Below are positions 19,366-32,752 of a stretch of 64,000 nt of DNA, in pieces (the stretch's first letter is position 1; each line of letters starts with the position of its first letter). The position numbers were made by a program, and so were the translations under genes. This DNA is from Nitrincola alkalisediminis (GTDB lineage Bacteria; Pseudomonadota; Gammaproteobacteria; Pseudomonadales; Balneatricaceae), in the NCBI RefSeq assembly GCF_009821115.1, contig NZ_VYTY01000002.1:310001-374000 (forward strand), written 5' to 3'. The notes beneath the pieces are model-generated. The model was given only the letters and a program-made list of their open reading frames with translations, was not told the DNA's origin and ran no database searches.

Positions 19366-20538
19366 TTAATCCGCTTGACGACGCAGAAACGTAGGGATAT
19401 CCAATTCACCATAGTCACGCTTAGAGGTCATGCCCGCTTCTTGACTACGATGCTCTTGCTTTTCCAGCAAGGCTTCTTGCTTTTGTCTACGTAAGATCGA
19501 CGGCAACTCAATCTGATCCACTGCTTTTACATCATTGCGCGGTTGAGGATTAGACGCCACAACACGGACTTCTGCATCTCTTGGACGATCCAATCCTGTT
19601 GCAACAACGGTCACTTTCAAGAAGTCTCCTAGAGTAGGATCAATCACCGTACCCACAACAATCGTGGCATCTTCAGCAGCGCACTCTTCAACGATCATAC
19701 CGACTTCGTTGAACTCACCTAAACTTAAGTCCTCACCTGCGGCAATATTGACCAGAATCCCGCGGGCACCTTTTAGATCGATGTCTTCAAGCAACGGACT
19801 GCTAATAGCGGCTTCAGCGGCTTCTTGCGCACGGTTATCGCCCTTAGCGATGCCTGTACCCATCATGGCCATACCCATCTCAGACATCACGGTTTTAACG
19901 TCAGCAAAGTCAACGTTGATCATACCCGGACGCGTGATTAAGTCAGCAATCCCTTGCACAGCCCCTTTGAGTACATCGTTCGCAGCATTGAAGGCATTAA
20001 TCAAACTGCAGTTTTTCCCTAATACTTGCATCAGCTTTTCATTGGGAATAATGATCAGTGAATCGACGCACTCGCGCAGTTCACGAATCCCTTCTTCCGC
20101 AATTTGCATCCGTTTGCGGCCTTCAAATCGAAATGGACGTGTTACCACAGCAACGGTCAAGACGCCCATCTCTTTTGCAATTTCAGCTACAATTGGAGCG
20201 GCACCCGTTCCCGTGCCACCACCCATACCCGCAGTGATGAACACCATATCCGCACCACGCAAAGACTCTGCGATGCGGTCCCTATCTTCTAATGCTGCTT
20301 GGCGACCTATATCTGGGTTTGCTCCTGCACCCAACCCTTTTGTCATACTGCCACCTATGTGTAAGGCAGTGCGAGTCGCCATACGATCAAGCGCTTGCGC
20401 ATCCGTATTCGCGCATATAAATTCAACGCCGGCTAGGTCAAAATTCACCATGTGCTGGACAGCGTTACCGCCGCCGCCGCCCACTCCGATGACCTTAATG
20501 ACTGCGTCTTGTGGTAAGCTGTCGATCAATTCAAACAT
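19366..20538 (-). CDS. ftsZ: Cell division tubulin FtsZ
   Basis: FtsZ is the GTPase that forms the Z ring. The 390-residue protein has the tubulin signature GGGTGTG at 106-112. It ends in the conserved C-terminal peptide LDIPTFLRRQ that binds FtsA, ZipA and other partners. The linker between core and tail is Gln/Glu/Lys-rich (about 330-370). It lies 64 bp after ftsA in the usual ftsQ-ftsA-ftsZ order. Confidence 0.99.
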   Translation of the reverse strand: MFELIDSLPQDAVIKVIGVGGGGGNAVQHMVNFDLAGVEFICANTDAQALDRMATRTALHIGGSMTKGLGAGANPDIGRQAALEDRDRIAESLRGADMVFITAGMGGGTGTGAAPIVAEIAKEMGVLTVAVVTRPFRFEGRKRMQIAEEGIRELRECVDSLIIIPNEKLMQVLGKNCSLINAFNAANDVLKGAVQGIADLITRPGMINVDFADVKTVMSEMGMAMMGTGIAKGDNRAQEAAEAAISSPLLEDIDLKGARGILVNIAAGEDLSLGEFNEVGMIVEECAAEDATIVVGTVIDPTLGDFLKVTVVATGLDRPRDAEVRVVASNPQPRNDVKAVDQIELPSILRRQKQEALLEKQEHRSQEAGMTSKRDYGELDIPTFLRRQAD

Positions 20539-20602
20539 TTTGTCCTCCCCCGTCCTTGCCTACTACTGTATTCCGGCAATGACCTTATTAATTCAATAAA
20601 AT

Positions 20603-21925
20603 TTAAAAATTACCTTTAAACCAGTCTTTTATCCGGCTAAAAAAATCTTTTACCTTCGGCTTACTCTTTGCTTTTGGCACTTTTAGACGTTTCTCGCGCA
20701 TTTCCGGTACGATTTCTTTTTCTTTCACTTTATTCGGTTGTGCCTCTCGTTCACGTGCAACGGGCTTTTGCTCAACCTTCGCATAATGCAAAAGCCCGAT
20801 GCTCGTGGCATAAATGGGGTTCTGTAATAAGCTCTCCATTCCTCTTGCCCCCTGGGGTACAGCAAGACGAACAGGCATATGAAATATTTCTTCTGCTAGC
20901 TCTACAGCACCTTCCATTTTTGAAGTACCGCCCGTTAGAACGATACCGGCAGCAATTAACTCCTCATAACCAGAACGTCTTAATTCAGCCTGCACCAAGG
21001 TGAACAACTCTTCGTACCGTGGTTCAACAACCTCGGCTAAGGATTGACGAGATAAATCTCGCGGCGGTCTATCGCCCACACTCGGCACCTTGATCATTTC
21101 ATCGGCTTGAGCAAGCTGAGCGAGCGCACAGGCATACTTGATCTTAATTTTCTCTGCATGCTGCGTAGGGGTCCTCAAGGCCATCGCAATGTCATTGGTC
21201 ACTTGGTCGCCGGCAATAGGGATGACCGCTGTATGCCGAATTGCTCCACCCGTGAAAACAGCGATGTCGGTTGTGCCACCCCCAATATCAACAATGCAAA
21301 CACCTAAGTCTTTTTCGTCTTCGGCCAAGACCGCATAGCTGGAAGCAAGCTGTTCTAAGACAATCGCATCAACACCTAAACCACATCGACGTATGCACTT
21401 ATCAATATTCTGGATTGCATTGCTCGCCCCTGTCACTAGATGCACCTTGGCCTCTAGCCGCACACCTGACATTCCTAAAGGCTCTTTAATACCCTCTTGG
21501 GTATCAATCAAATACTCTTGCGGCAAGATGTGCAAAATACGTTGATCCGCCGGGATCGCAACTGCACGCGCCGCATCAATTACTCGTTCAAGATCATACT
21601 CAGAAACCTCCCTATCTCTAACGGCAACAATTCCATGTGAATTCAAACTGCTAATGTGGTTGCCTGCAATACCAACCGTGACAGAATGTATTTTACATCC
21701 TGCCATCAACTCGGCCTCTTCAACCGCCCGCTGAATAGCGGCAACAGTCGACTCAATGTTGACAACCACCCCTCTCTTCATTCCCCGAGAAGGCTGGGAG
21801 CCCACACCGACGATTTCTATACTTCCATCCGCGCAGACTTCACCAACAAGACAGACAACCTTTGACGTACCTATGTCTAACGCAACGACCATTCCGCCGT
21901 CTGAAGTACTTTGCTTACCCTGCAT
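20603..21925 (-). CDS. ftsA: Cell division actin-like protein FtsA
   Basis: FtsA tethers FtsZ to the membrane. The 440-residue protein has the actin-type phosphate loops (LDIGTSKV near residue 16; DIGGGTTDIAVF near 205) and the SHS2/1C domain. It is about 20 residues longer than E. coli FtsA (420). The excess is a Lys/Glu-rich linker (about 385-425) before the amphipathic membrane helix DFFSRIKDWFKGNF at the end. The start overlaps the end of ftsQ by 11 bp, so translation is probably coupled. Confidence 0.98.
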   Translation of the reverse strand: MQGKQSTSDGGMVVALDIGTSKVVCLVGEVCADGSIEIVGVGSQPSRGMKRGVVVNIESTVAAIQRAVEEAELMAGCKIHSVTVGIAGNHISSLNSHGIVAVRDREVSEYDLERVIDAARAVAIPADQRILHILPQEYLIDTQEGIKEPLGMSGVRLEAKVHLVTGASNAIQNIDKCIRRCGLGVDAIVLEQLASSYAVLAEDEKDLGVCIVDIGGGTTDIAVFTGGAIRHTAVIPIAGDQVTNDIAMALRTPTQHAEKIKIKYACALAQLAQADEMIKVPSVGDRPPRDLSRQSLAEVVEPRYEELFTLVQAELRRSGYEELIAAGIVLTGGTSKMEGAVELAEEIFHMPVRLAVPQGARGMESLLQNPIYATSIGLLHYAKVEQKPVAREREAQPNKVKEKEIVPEMREKRLKVPKAKSKPKVKDFFSRIKDWFKGNF

Positions 21926-22733
21926 TATCTTGCCTCTCTTCGGTCCGCCACTTCACAGCAACGCCGTTGGTATATCGAATGTCTATTTTTTCAATGGTTT
22001 CAACCATATCGCTTAACCTAGCATCATAAAGCTTCATGAAGCGTCTAAGTCGAGGCATCACCTGCTCTCTTCCTGCAACGATTTGCAGGCCATTATCCAA
22101 TTCAAGCGTCCAAGCACCACGCCCTTCCAACGACAACCCCGTCAGCTTCAATCCATAACCTGAGAAAAGTCGATTCAAATCATGGAACTGCTGCATGATG
22201 GCTCGAGTTTCATGGGCAGGGCCGTTCAGTTTGGGTAAGTTGTCATAGTCTGCATTGCGCTCAGGCCAAAAAATATCGCCCTGATGATTTAAAAGCCCAA
22301 CATCTCCCCAACGCGCAACGGGTACTTCTTCAGTAATAGTGACTTCAATGGCAGCAGGCCACTGACGTTGAACACTCACAGAATGTACCCAAGGATCGGC
22401 GAGTGCCAATTCACGCAAATACACAACGTCCTGTGAGAGCAACGAACTGGAAATACCGGATGCAACCGACTGCGCAAGTGTCTCTGTATCTAAATGACGA
22501 ACATGGCTATTCACTCTCACCTCTTGAATCGGTTGATCAAGCCATATGTATACTTTTTCGGACAGATACACTAAGGTTCCAACAAACACGGCCAGTGCAA
22601 GCAAGGAGTTAACGGTTCTCCACGCCTTATCCTGTACCTCAACCGGATTAGACGCAGCAATCGGCTGGGCAGACGGACGAGTCTCTAACTCAGACGTTCC
22701 TTGCAGTCTCATCCAAGGTAAGGAAAGATTCAT
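21915..22733 (-). CDS. ftsQ: Cell division protein FtsQ
   Basis: FtsQ is the bitopic scaffold linking early and late divisome proteins (FtsB/FtsL binding). The 272-residue protein has a cytoplasmic N-terminus of about 40 residues, one membrane helix (about 43-60, SLLALAVFVGTLVYLS), then a POTRA domain and a beta domain. It overlaps ftsA and starts 1 bp from the end of ddlB. Size and order match other gammaproteobacteria. Confidence 0.95.
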   Translation of the reverse strand: MNLSLPWMRLQGTSELETRPSAQPIAASNPVEVQDKAWRTVNSLLALAVFVGTLVYLSEKVYIWLDQPIQEVRVNSHVRHLDTETLAQSVASGISSSLLSQDVVYLRELALADPWVHSVSVQRQWPAAIEVTITEEVPVARWGDVGLLNHQGDIFWPERNADYDNLPKLNGPAHETRAIMQQFHDLNRLFSGYGLKLTGLSLEGRGAWTLELDNGLQIVAGREQVMPRLRRFMKLYDARLSDMVETIEKIDIRYTNGVAVKWRTEERQDNAG

Positions 22734-22734
22734 C

Positions 22735-25135
<2,401 letters not shown>

Positions 25136-25139
<4 letters not shown>

Positions 25140-26221
25140 TGCATTACCTCCAAACATGCGACTGCCAATTTTTGACCTGCCAAAGGCTGTCCTTGGCTGC
25201 GTGCTTTTTTTGCCATAGCCAGCAGCACATCACGCTGATTAAGTTCATTTAAAAGTGTGTTAAGTCGGTCACTGCTTAGCTCAGACTGCTGTACCAAGCG
25301 CGCGGCATCGGCAGCCACCAAAAACTGTGCATTTGCCGTTTGATGATCATCAACCGCATAGGGGAATGGAACTAAAATTGACCCCACCCCTGCAATCGCC
25401 AACTCACTGACCGTCAAAGCCCCTGAGCGACAAAGAACCAAGTCCGCCCAAGCGAAGGCCTCGTCCATCTTGTCAATAAATGGAACAACCTTGGCTTCAA
25501 CATTGTGTTGGTTGTAAATTTCGACGGTTGCGTCAAAGTGCGTACGGCCCGTTTGATGCCAAACCACAGGACGGGACGCTACTGGCATCTTAGATAAGAC
25601 GTCAGGCAACAATGTATTGATCGCTTGAGCGCCTAAACTCCCACCCACAACTAACAGCCGGATCGGACCGTCTCGATCTTTAAAGCGTATATCCGGCTCA
25701 GCAAGCTCTAGAATCGGCCCTCTCACGGGGTTGCCAATAGTATGCTCGAGCTTGAGTTTTGGAAATGCGCCGGGGAATGCCTGCAGCACTTTTTTTGCAA
25801 CTTGTGACAAAATTCGGTTCGTCATACCCGGCAGTGCATTCTGTTCGTGTATCACCACGGGAATTCTGTGCAACCAAGCGGCTAAACCTCCGGGGCCTGA
25901 TGCAAAACCGCCCATCCCCAATACAGCATCGGGCTTGACGCGCTTAATCACTTGGTGAGCTTGCCAAATTGCACGAATCAAATTAAACGGTGCGGACAAA
26001 AGACTCGCCACGCCTTTACCTCTTAAGCCCGTAACAGCAATCGTATTCAGTGGTATATTGGCCGCAGGAACCACTTTGGCTTCAATGCCTTTTTCAGTGC
26101 CAAGCCATTCAATATGAACACCTTGCTCTCTTAAAACATCCGCAGTTGCCAAGGCAGGAAATACATGTCCACCTGTGCCTCCTGCCATAATCAATAGGCG
26201 TTTTGCTGGTTGCGCATTCAT
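25136..26221 (-). CDS. murG: UDP-N-acetylglucosamine-N-acetylmuramyl-(pentapeptide) pyrophosphoryl-undecaprenol GlcNAc transferase
   Basis: MurG converts lipid I to lipid II on the inner face of the membrane. The 361-residue GT-B protein has the N-terminal glycine loop [13 protein letters not shown] (12-24), HEQNALPG (about 126) and the donor-site motif [11 protein letters not shown] near residue 266. It overlaps both murC and ftsW with ATGA junctions. Confidence 0.97.
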
Positions 26222-27417
26222 TGAGAGCGCCTCCTACCTGGACGAACTTGGTTTAATCGTTCCCGTTTTAATTCATAATCAATTCGTAGGATAATCGCAA
26301 TCATGCAGGCTGACGCCAGCAAACTACTTCCACCATAACTTAACAAGGGCAGAGTCAAACCTTTGGTTGGTAATGCACCAACGTTCACACCGATATTGAT
26401 CATGGCTTGGCCTGCAAAGATAAAGCCAAAACCATAACTGGCGTACGCCTTGAAAAATTGGCTTTGCTTTTCAGCCTGTCGACCGATTAAAAAGATTCGC
26501 GTAACCAGCAGCATATAAATAGCAATAATGGCCAGCGCGCCAACCAAGCCCATTTCTTCAGATAAAATTGAATAAATAAAATCGGTATGGGCTTCGGGTA
26601 AATAAAATAGCTTCTGAATACTATTGCCAAGCCCAGTACCGAACCACTCGCCTCGACCAAAGGCAATCTGTGCCTGAGATAATTGGTAGCCAGTCCCAAA
26701 AGGGTCTGCCCAAGGGTCTTGGAAAGATCGTAACCGTGCCAAACGATAGGGCTGAAAAATAGCCATTGAATAGGCCAATCCCACAACGCCCACAATTACC
26801 AGTGAAAACTGCCCAAAGCGCATGCCACCTAAGAAAATCATCCCCATAACCGTCCCCATGAGGACGACGGTGGCACCAAAGTCTGGCTGAACAATGAGCA
26901 ATAGAACATATAGGGCCAAAGGCAGTGCAGGTTTGATGACACCAAACCAGCTAGACCTCACTTCATCCAAGCGTCTAACAAGGTAGCCGCTCATAAAGAG
27001 AACCATGCATATTTTTGCAATTTCTGACGTCTGCAGGTTAAAAAATCCCATCGATATCCAGCGGCGACTCCCGTTAACCTCACGGCCAACGCCTGGCAGA
27101 AACACCAACGCCAACAGAATGATGCCCACCAGCAGCAATAGCACACTGTAACGCTCCCAGAGGCTAAGAGGAATGCGAGAAATAACGGCTACCGTGATGA
27201 AGGCCAGTACGACGAAAAAGCCATGCCTCATCATAAAATAGGTCGGTGACCCGAAGTCCCGCGCGGCCACATCCATCGACGCAGAAGCGATCATCACGAA
27301 ACCGGTTAAGGTCAGTGCCAAGGCACTCAGCGCAAGATAGGGATCAATCGGCATTTGACCTTTAGGCAGATCCAGCGCTTGTGGCCATGCAGGGCGCAGA
27401 CTTCTCAATACATTCAT
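26218..27417 (-). CDS. ftsW: Septal peptidoglycan glycosyltransferase FtsW
   Basis: FtsW is a SEDS-family glycosyltransferase that polymerises lipid II at the septum with FtsI. The 399-residue protein has about ten membrane helices. It has the SEDS motifs GVGREVNGSRRWI (about 110-122), QPDFGATVVL near 188 and the C-terminal LPLLSYGGSSLLA near 360. It lies between murD and murG with 4-bp overlaps. Confidence 0.97.
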   Translation of the reverse strand: MNVLRSLRPAWPQALDLPKGQMPIDPYLALSALALTLTGFVMIASASMDVAARDFGSPTYFMMRHGFFVVLAFITVAVISRIPLSLWERYSVLLLLVGIILLALVFLPGVGREVNGSRRWISMGFFNLQTSEIAKICMVLFMSGYLVRRLDEVRSSWFGVIKPALPLALYVLLLIVQPDFGATVVLMGTVMGMIFLGGMRFGQFSLVIVGVVGLAYSMAIFQPYRLARLRSFQDPWADPFGTGYQLSQAQIAFGRGEWFGTGLGNSIQKLFYLPEAHTDFIYSILSEEMGLVGALAIIAIYMLLVTRIFLIGRQAEKQSQFFKAYASYGFGFIFAGQAMINIGVNVGALPTKGLTLPLLSYGGSSLLASACMIAIILRIDYELKRERLNQVRPGRRRSQ

Positions 27418-28769
27418 GGTAATGACTCCACGGCTTCGATGAAGACATTACCCCGATGGTCATATCCTGAAAACATATCAAAGCTTGCGCACGCAGGAGA
27501 CAATAAAACGATATCCCCTGGCTGTGCTTTCTGCGATGCATCAACCACAGACGCTTGCAAAGTCGTTTGATGCTCCACACGCACACCCTGCAAATCATTG
27601 GCGATCAGTTGTGCATCACGACCAATTAAATGCACGGATCGAGCATAGCGCTGTAAAGGCTCAGAAAGCTCAGAGAAAGATTGATCCTTCCCAACCCCTC
27701 CTAAAATCACATGCAATGCCGATCCTTCTGGCAATTGTTGGCCTAACCCCTCAATCGCCGCCAGCGTTGCACCAACATTGGTGCCTTTGGAGTCATTGAC
27801 ATACACAACCCCCTGCTTAATCGCGACTGTTTGACAACGATGGGGTAATCCCTGAAAGGATTGAATGCTTTTCACCATCGCATCAAACGGAAGATTCACA
27901 GCATGACCCAAGGCCAGTGCCGCCATAACGTTGGCAACATTATGCTGCCCCTTAATCCCAATTGAATCCACGGGTAAGATCGGTGTTAGACCCTTAAATA
28001 TCCACTCAGTCCCTTCATATTCGGCTAAACCAAAATCTTTTAAATCAGGTGCTGACAATCCAAAACTGACTTTAGACATTCCAATTGCCATCAATGGCAC
28101 GGTTAGCGCATCATCTCGATTCACAACACAGACTGAACAGCCACGGTAAATTCGATGCTTAGCAAGATAGTAAGCTTGCATGTCCGTATAGCGATCCAGA
28201 TGATCCGGACTAATATTTAACACAGTGGCCGCGGCGGCTTTCAATTCATGCGTGGTTTCCAACTGAAAGCTCGACAGCTCTAAGACATAGAGATCGTGAC
28301 GCACACCCACGCTTAACAAGTCCAAAACAGGGATGCCAATATTGCCGCCAACACCGACACTCACGCCTGCATCAGCCGCCATTTTGCCGACCAAGGTCGT
28401 TACCGTGCTTTTTGCGTTTGAACCTGTAATCGCAATAATAGGGGCTGTGACTTCTCGACAAAACAAATCAATATCACCAATGACAGATACGCCATGAGCG
28501 ATAGCTGACTGTATTTCAGGAAGTGCACAGGCAACACCTGGACTGAGGATTAATTCACTTGCTTGCTGCAGAAACTCAGTATCCAGTGCTCCACAACGGA
28601 GTTCTATTGTTGGAAACACGCTTCGGAACTCTGCCGCCAAGGGAGGCTCTTCCCGTGTATCAACTACCGCAAAACGCAAGCCTTTCGCAGCCAAAAATCG
28701 TGCGCAGGACATACCTGTCTGACCCAGACCGATAATAATTTTAAAACTGTCCGTTGCTATTAACGACAC
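27414..28769 (-). CDS. murD: UDP-N-acetylmuramoylalanine-D-glutamate ligase
   Basis: MurD adds D-glutamate to UDP-MurNAc-L-Ala. The 451-residue protein has a Rossmann-like N-domain (IGLGQTGMSCARFL, 13-26), the Mur ligase ATP loop ITGSNAKSTV (about 114-123) and the C-terminal SPACASFDMF motif (about 427-436). It starts 34 bp after mraY, the largest gap inside this part of the cluster, and overlaps ftsW. Confidence 0.97.
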   Translation of the reverse strand: MSLIATDSFKIIIGLGQTGMSCARFLAAKGLRFAVVDTREEPPLAAEFRSVFPTIELRCGALDTEFLQQASELILSPGVACALPEIQSAIAHGVSVIGDIDLFCREVTAPIIAITGSNAKSTVTTLVGKMAADAGVSVGVGGNIGIPVLDLLSVGVRHDLYVLELSSFQLETTHELKAAAATVLNISPDHLDRYTDMQAYYLAKHRIYRGCSVCVVNRDDALTVPLMAIGMSKVSFGLSAPDLKDFGLAEYEGTEWIFKGLTPILPVDSIGIKGQHNVANVMAALALGHAVNLPFDAMVKSIQSFQGLPHRCQTVAIKQGVVYVNDSKGTNVGATLAAIEGLGQQLPEGSALHVILGGVGKDQSFSELSEPLQRYARSVHLIGRDAQLIANDLQGVRVEHQTTLQASVVDASQKAQPGDIVLLSPACASFDMFSGYDHRGNVFIEAVESLP

Positions 28770-28803
28770 GACTTTCTCCTTTTACACCAAACCCAATGGC
28801 TAC

Positions 28804-29886
28804 TTACCGCAGCTTTAACGTAGCTAAACCAATTAAAACCAAGACAACACTGATGATCCAGAATCGTACGATGACACGAGGTTCAGGCCATCCTTTCAGC
28901 TCAAAATGGTGATGAATCGGCGCCATTCGAAAAATTCGACGCCCTGTCAATTTATAAGAGGCAACCTGCAAAATGACAGACACCGTCTCCATCACAAAAA
29001 TGCCGCCCATAATGACTAAAACCAGCTCCTGTCGAACAATAACGGCAATAACGCCTAAAACAGCCCCTAGAGATAAAGCACCAACATCACCCATGAATAC
29101 CTGAGCTGGATAGGTGTTAAACCATAAGAACCCTAAACCGGCACCAACAATCGCGCCGCAGATAATAATCAGCTCGCCCGATCCTGCGACGTAGGGAATA
29201 TGCAAGTAATTCGCAAATTGCAAATGGCCACTTAGATACGCAAACACAGCCAGGGCTCCAGCGACCATAACGGTTGGCATGATCGCCAGCCCATCCAAAC
29301 CATCGGTCAAATTCACGGCATTGGAGCTGCCGACAATGACAAAGTACGTAAAGACTATAAAAAACAAACCCATATCAATCACAATCGACTTGAAGAAGGG
29401 CACGATAAGTTGGGTTTCAACGGGGCTTTGTGCCGTCATGTACAACAATACTGCCGCACCGAAACCACCAATTGACTGCCAAAAATACTTCCATCTTGCT
29501 GGCAAACCACGCGGATTTTTCTCGATCACTTTGCGCCAGTCATCAACCCAGCCAACAGCACCAAATACAACCAAGACAAATAAGGTAATCCAGACATAAC
29601 GATTGCTCAAATCACTCCATAAAAGCGTTGAGATGGCAATCGCTAACAGAATCAAACCGCCACCCATGGTTGGTGTGCCTGACTTACTCAAGTGAGACTG
29701 AGGTCCATCGTTGCGAACCGCTTGGCCAATTTGCTTATTTTTTAGTACACGAATGAGATGAGGCCCCACCACCAGAGAAATGGTCAACGCCGTTAAGACC
29801 CCTAAAATGCCTCGCAAGGTGATATAACGAAACACCGTAAAGCCTGAATAAAATTGCGTCAAATACTCAGTTAACAGCAATAACAT
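28804..29886 (-). CDS. mraY: Phospho-N-acetylmuramoyl-pentapeptide transferase MraY
   Basis: MraY attaches phospho-MurNAc-pentapeptide to undecaprenyl phosphate to give lipid I. This 360-residue, ten-helix membrane enzyme has GTPTMGG (about 70-76), the Asp motif VDDWRK (about 112-117), [10 protein letters not shown] (about 189) and [11 protein letters not shown] (about 263). Length equals E. coli MraY (360). It follows murF by 2 bp. Confidence 0.98.
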   Translation of the reverse strand: MLLLLTEYLTQFYSGFTVFRYITLRGILGVLTALTISLVVGPHLIRVLKNKQIGQAVRNDGPQSHLSKSGTPTMGGGLILLAIAISTLLWSDLSNRYVWITLFVLVVFGAVGWVDDWRKVIEKNPRGLPARWKYFWQSIGGFGAAVLLYMTAQSPVETQLIVPFFKSIVIDMGLFFIVFTYFVIVGSSNAVNLTDGLDGLAIMPTVMVAGALAVFAYLSGHLQFANYLHIPYVAGSGELIIICGAIVGAGLGFLWFNTYPAQVFMGDVGALSLGAVLGVIAVIVRQELVLVIMGGIFVMETVSVILQVASYKLTGRRIFRMAPIHHHFELKGWPEPRVIVRFWIISVVLVLIGLATLKLR

Positions 29887-29888
29887 GC

Positions 29889-31262
29889 CTAGTTTTCCCC
29901 ATGTAGCAGAGCCTGTATCACTCTGTCCATACCCGCACTGCGAGAGCCCTTCACCAAAAGTGTGTTGGTTTCCGTCAGTTCTTGTTTTAGTAAATCAATC
30001 AATTCAGATTGGCTAGAAAAGTAACGTGCATCCATGCCTTCTTGCTGTGCAGCGTCCACTGCTTTTTTCATCAAAGGCCCGCACACTCGCAAACGCATAA
30101 TGCCCATTTGCGCCGCATAACGACCGATCGATTCGTGTAGTTGCTCGGCATCCTCTCCCAACTCGGCCATATCACCCAAGACCAGAGTACTGCATCCTTG
30201 GCGTTTGGCTAAATAATCGATGGCCGCTTTCATGGCCTCAGGATTGGCATTGTAACTATCATCAATAATGAGCACAGAACCCAACAAGGAAGGTTTCATT
30301 CGTCCCTTCACAGCGACACACTCTTCCAACCCCTGTTTAGCATCACTAAAGGACATGCCCATCGCGACCCAAGCGCAGGTTGCAGCCGCCGCATTTGCAA
30401 TGTTGTGCTGACCCAGTAAATTCAGTTGAAGTGGAAACGTTTCCTGTTGGTAATGGAGTCGGCAATTGCCACATCCACGACTGTCTTCCCCCATATCTGA
30501 CGCCCATACATCGGCTTCAGATGAGTTCAAGGAAAATGTCATGTACCGACTGTGTTGTTGCTTGAGCTTTTCTATCCAGTAGGGTGCGTGCGGATCATCC
30601 AAATTGACGATTCCAACCCCCTCCTCAGGTAAGCCTTGATAAATTTCAGACTTTGCTTTCACCACACCTTCAAGACTACCAAACCCTTCTATATGTGCAG
30701 CAAAGGCATTATTCAGAACAGCAACATTTGGTCGAGCAAACGACACCATTCGTGCTATTTCACCTGCACCGCTTGCCCCCATTTCAATGACTGCATATTG
30801 ATGAGTAGCCTCCAAACGCAATAGGGTTAATGGCATTCCTATTTCGTTGTTTAGATTACCCAAAGTGGCCAAGGTTGGACCTTTACAAGCAAACATCGCG
30901 GCAAGCAGTTCTTTAACCGTGGTTTTACCACTGCTTCCTGTAACGGCAACCATTTTTCCTTGAAAACGTTGACGATTCAGAGCCGCTAGCTGACCTAAAG
31001 CTGTTAAGGTTGATGCCACTTTTAATTGAGGGAGCTCGTCTTCTACAAAACGCTCGACAACCGCAGCTACGGCACCTTTCTCCCGGGCATAAGCCACGAA
31101 ATCGTGGGCATCAAAATGCTCACCTTTTAAACACACAAAAATATCACCGGGTTGGATATTTCGTGTATCTGTCGAAACATGGGTAAACACAAAATCCGTG
31201 TCGTGCTGAGTTTCAGCTGACAAGGAATCAACTACGTCATTTACATTCCAATGACCAATCAT
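29889..31262 (-). CDS. murF: UDP-N-acetylmuramoyl-tripeptide-D-alanyl-D-alanine ligase
   Basis: MurF adds the D-Ala-D-Ala dipeptide, completing the UDP-MurNAc-pentapeptide. The 457-residue protein has the ATP loop [12 protein letters not shown] (about 107-118), [13 protein letters not shown] (about 326-338) and LGDMAELG (about 359). Its start overlaps the murE stop by an ATGA junction. Confidence 0.97.
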   Translation of the reverse strand: MIGHWNVNDVVDSLSAETQHDTDFVFTHVSTDTRNIQPGDIFVCLKGEHFDAHDFVAYAREKGAVAAVVERFVEDELPQLKVASTLTALGQLAALNRQRFQGKMVAVTGSSGKTTVKELLAAMFACKGPTLATLGNLNNEIGMPLTLLRLEATHQYAVIEMGASGAGEIARMVSFARPNVAVLNNAFAAHIEGFGSLEGVVKAKSEIYQGLPEEGVGIVNLDDPHAPYWIEKLKQQHSRYMTFSLNSSEADVWASDMGEDSRGCGNCRLHYQQETFPLQLNLLGQHNIANAAAATCAWVAMGMSFSDAKQGLEECVAVKGRMKPSLLGSVLIIDDSYNANPEAMKAAIDYLAKRQGCSTLVLGDMAELGEDAEQLHESIGRYAAQMGIMRLRVCGPLMKKAVDAAQQEGMDARYFSSQSELIDLLKQELTETNTLLVKGSRSAGMDRVIQALLHGEN

Positions 31263-32752
31263 GTCAAACGCCTCTCTACCGCAAGTGCAGCACGTGCAAC
31301 CTCTTGATCACTAAAATGTGACCTAACTCCATTTATTTCTTGATACGATTCGTGTCCCTTGCCTGCAATCAAAACAATATCCCCCGTACGTGCCAATTCA
31401 ATCCCTTTGTAAATTGCGCGCGCTCGATCAACTTCGATTAGATGCTGCGTCGCATGCGGCGTGATACCGACTTCAATCTCTGCAAGGATCTTGAGCGGGT
31501 CTTCTGTGCGCGGGTTATCACTGGTGATAATAATGAGATCGGCAAGGGTTGATGCCACCTGTGCCATCAATGGCCGTTTACCTTTATCGCGATCGCCACC
31601 ACAACCAAACACACAAATAATGCGTCCAGTGCTCGACTGATGTTCACTCAAGGCTTTTAACGTCTGTTCTAGCGCATCGGGTGTATGGGCATAATCGACA
31701 AACACGCTAAACTCTTGATGATCTGAAACCTTTTCTAGACGACCACAAACAGAGTTAAGCTCCGTTAATGCCTGCGTTATGGACTGACAACTCAGACCCA
31801 ACTCCCCCAACACACCGAGGGTTAGCATTAAATTACTGATGTTGAATCGCCCCATTAAACGGGACTCAAACTCAACAATCCCCCAAGGAGAGGCAATAGA
31901 CAGGGTCATTCCCTGCGCATGCTGAGTGGCATTGATTAAATAAATATCGGCTTTATGGTCATGCAAGGAGTAGGTGTAGCGACGTTTAGCCGTCGTTTCA
32001 CCCATAACTTTTTGTCCAAGCATGTCATCTACATTCAGAATTTGTGTGGCAGCTGGATTTTGAAACAAACGAGATTTGGACTCAGCATACGCTTCCATTG
32101 TCTGATGATAGTCCAGATGATCTCGGGTCAAGTTCGTTAGGCCGACAATTGAAAACTCTACGCCTTCCGTTCGTCCTTGATCCAATGCGTGACTGGAGAC
32201 TTCCATGGCAACGGATTGCACACCTGATTGCTTAAAGTCAGCCAACAACGCATGCAAATTAGCTACTTCGGGTGTGGTATGAGTTGCTGAGGTGAGTTGC
32301 CCGATCAGTCCGTTCCCGATCGTACCAATCACCGCGGCTTTCGTACCCACATGAGTCAATGCCTGCGCGATAAAATGCGTACAAGAGGTTTTACCATTGG
32401 TGCCCGTTATACCGATCATCTGCATAGCGGATGAGGGGTCACCAAAAAAACGACTGATCACGCGTCCAGCACACTGCAAAAGATCCGTCACATAAACATA
32501 AACAACACCAGAGCGCTCTTCAATGCTATAAGACTCAGCTTCTTGCAAAATGGCAACAGCGCCTTGTGCAATGGCATGCCCAATAAAGCCAGTAGCGTCC
32601 AAATGAACACCTTGACGTGCGATAAACAAAAAACCGGGCTTTACCGCACGACTATCGGTGACAACACCCTGAATACAACAGGCGTCCAGTAGATCGTGCT
32701 GGACGTCCAGAAGGTGAGACAAGGGGGTATTATGATAAATAGTTTCAGTCAT
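31259..32752 (-). CDS. murE: UDP-N-acetylmuramoyl-L-alanyl-D-glutamate-2,6-diaminopimelate ligase
   Basis: MurE adds the third stem-peptide residue. The 497-residue protein has the ATP loop ITGTNGKTSC (about 114-123), DYAHTPDALE and the C-terminal substrate motif SDNPRTEDP (about 416), where the DNPR sequence marks the meso-diaminopimelate-specific type. It overlaps ftsI and murF. Confidence 0.97.
   Translation of the reverse strand: MTETIYHNTPLSHLLDVQHDLLDACCIQGVVTDSRAVKPGFLFIARQGVHLDATGFIGHAIAQGAVAILQEAESYSIEERSGVVYVYVTDLLQCAGRVISRFFGDPSSAMQMIGITGTNGKTSCTHFIAQALTHVGTKAAVIGTIGNGLIGQLTSATHTTPEVANLHALLADFKQSGVQSVAMEVSSHALDQGRTEGVEFSIVGLTNLTRDHLDYHQTMEAYAESKSRLFQNPAATQILNVDDMLGQKVMGETTAKRRYTYSLHDHKADIYLINATQHAQGMTLSIASPWGIVEFESRLMGRFNISNLMLTLGVLGELGLSCQSITQALTELNSVCGRLEKVSDHQEFSVFVDYAHTPDALEQTLKALSEHQSSTGRIICVFGCGGDRDKGKRPLMAQVASTLADLIIITSDNPRTEDPLKILAEIEVGITPHATQHLIEVDRARAIYKGIELARTGDIVLIAGKGHESYQEINGVRSHFSDQEVARAALAVERRLT

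Noticed and set aside
19664-20599. 311-residue plus-strand ORF opposite ftsZ
   Set aside because: Ser/Pro/Ala-rich composition typical of an antisense shadow of a conserved gene.
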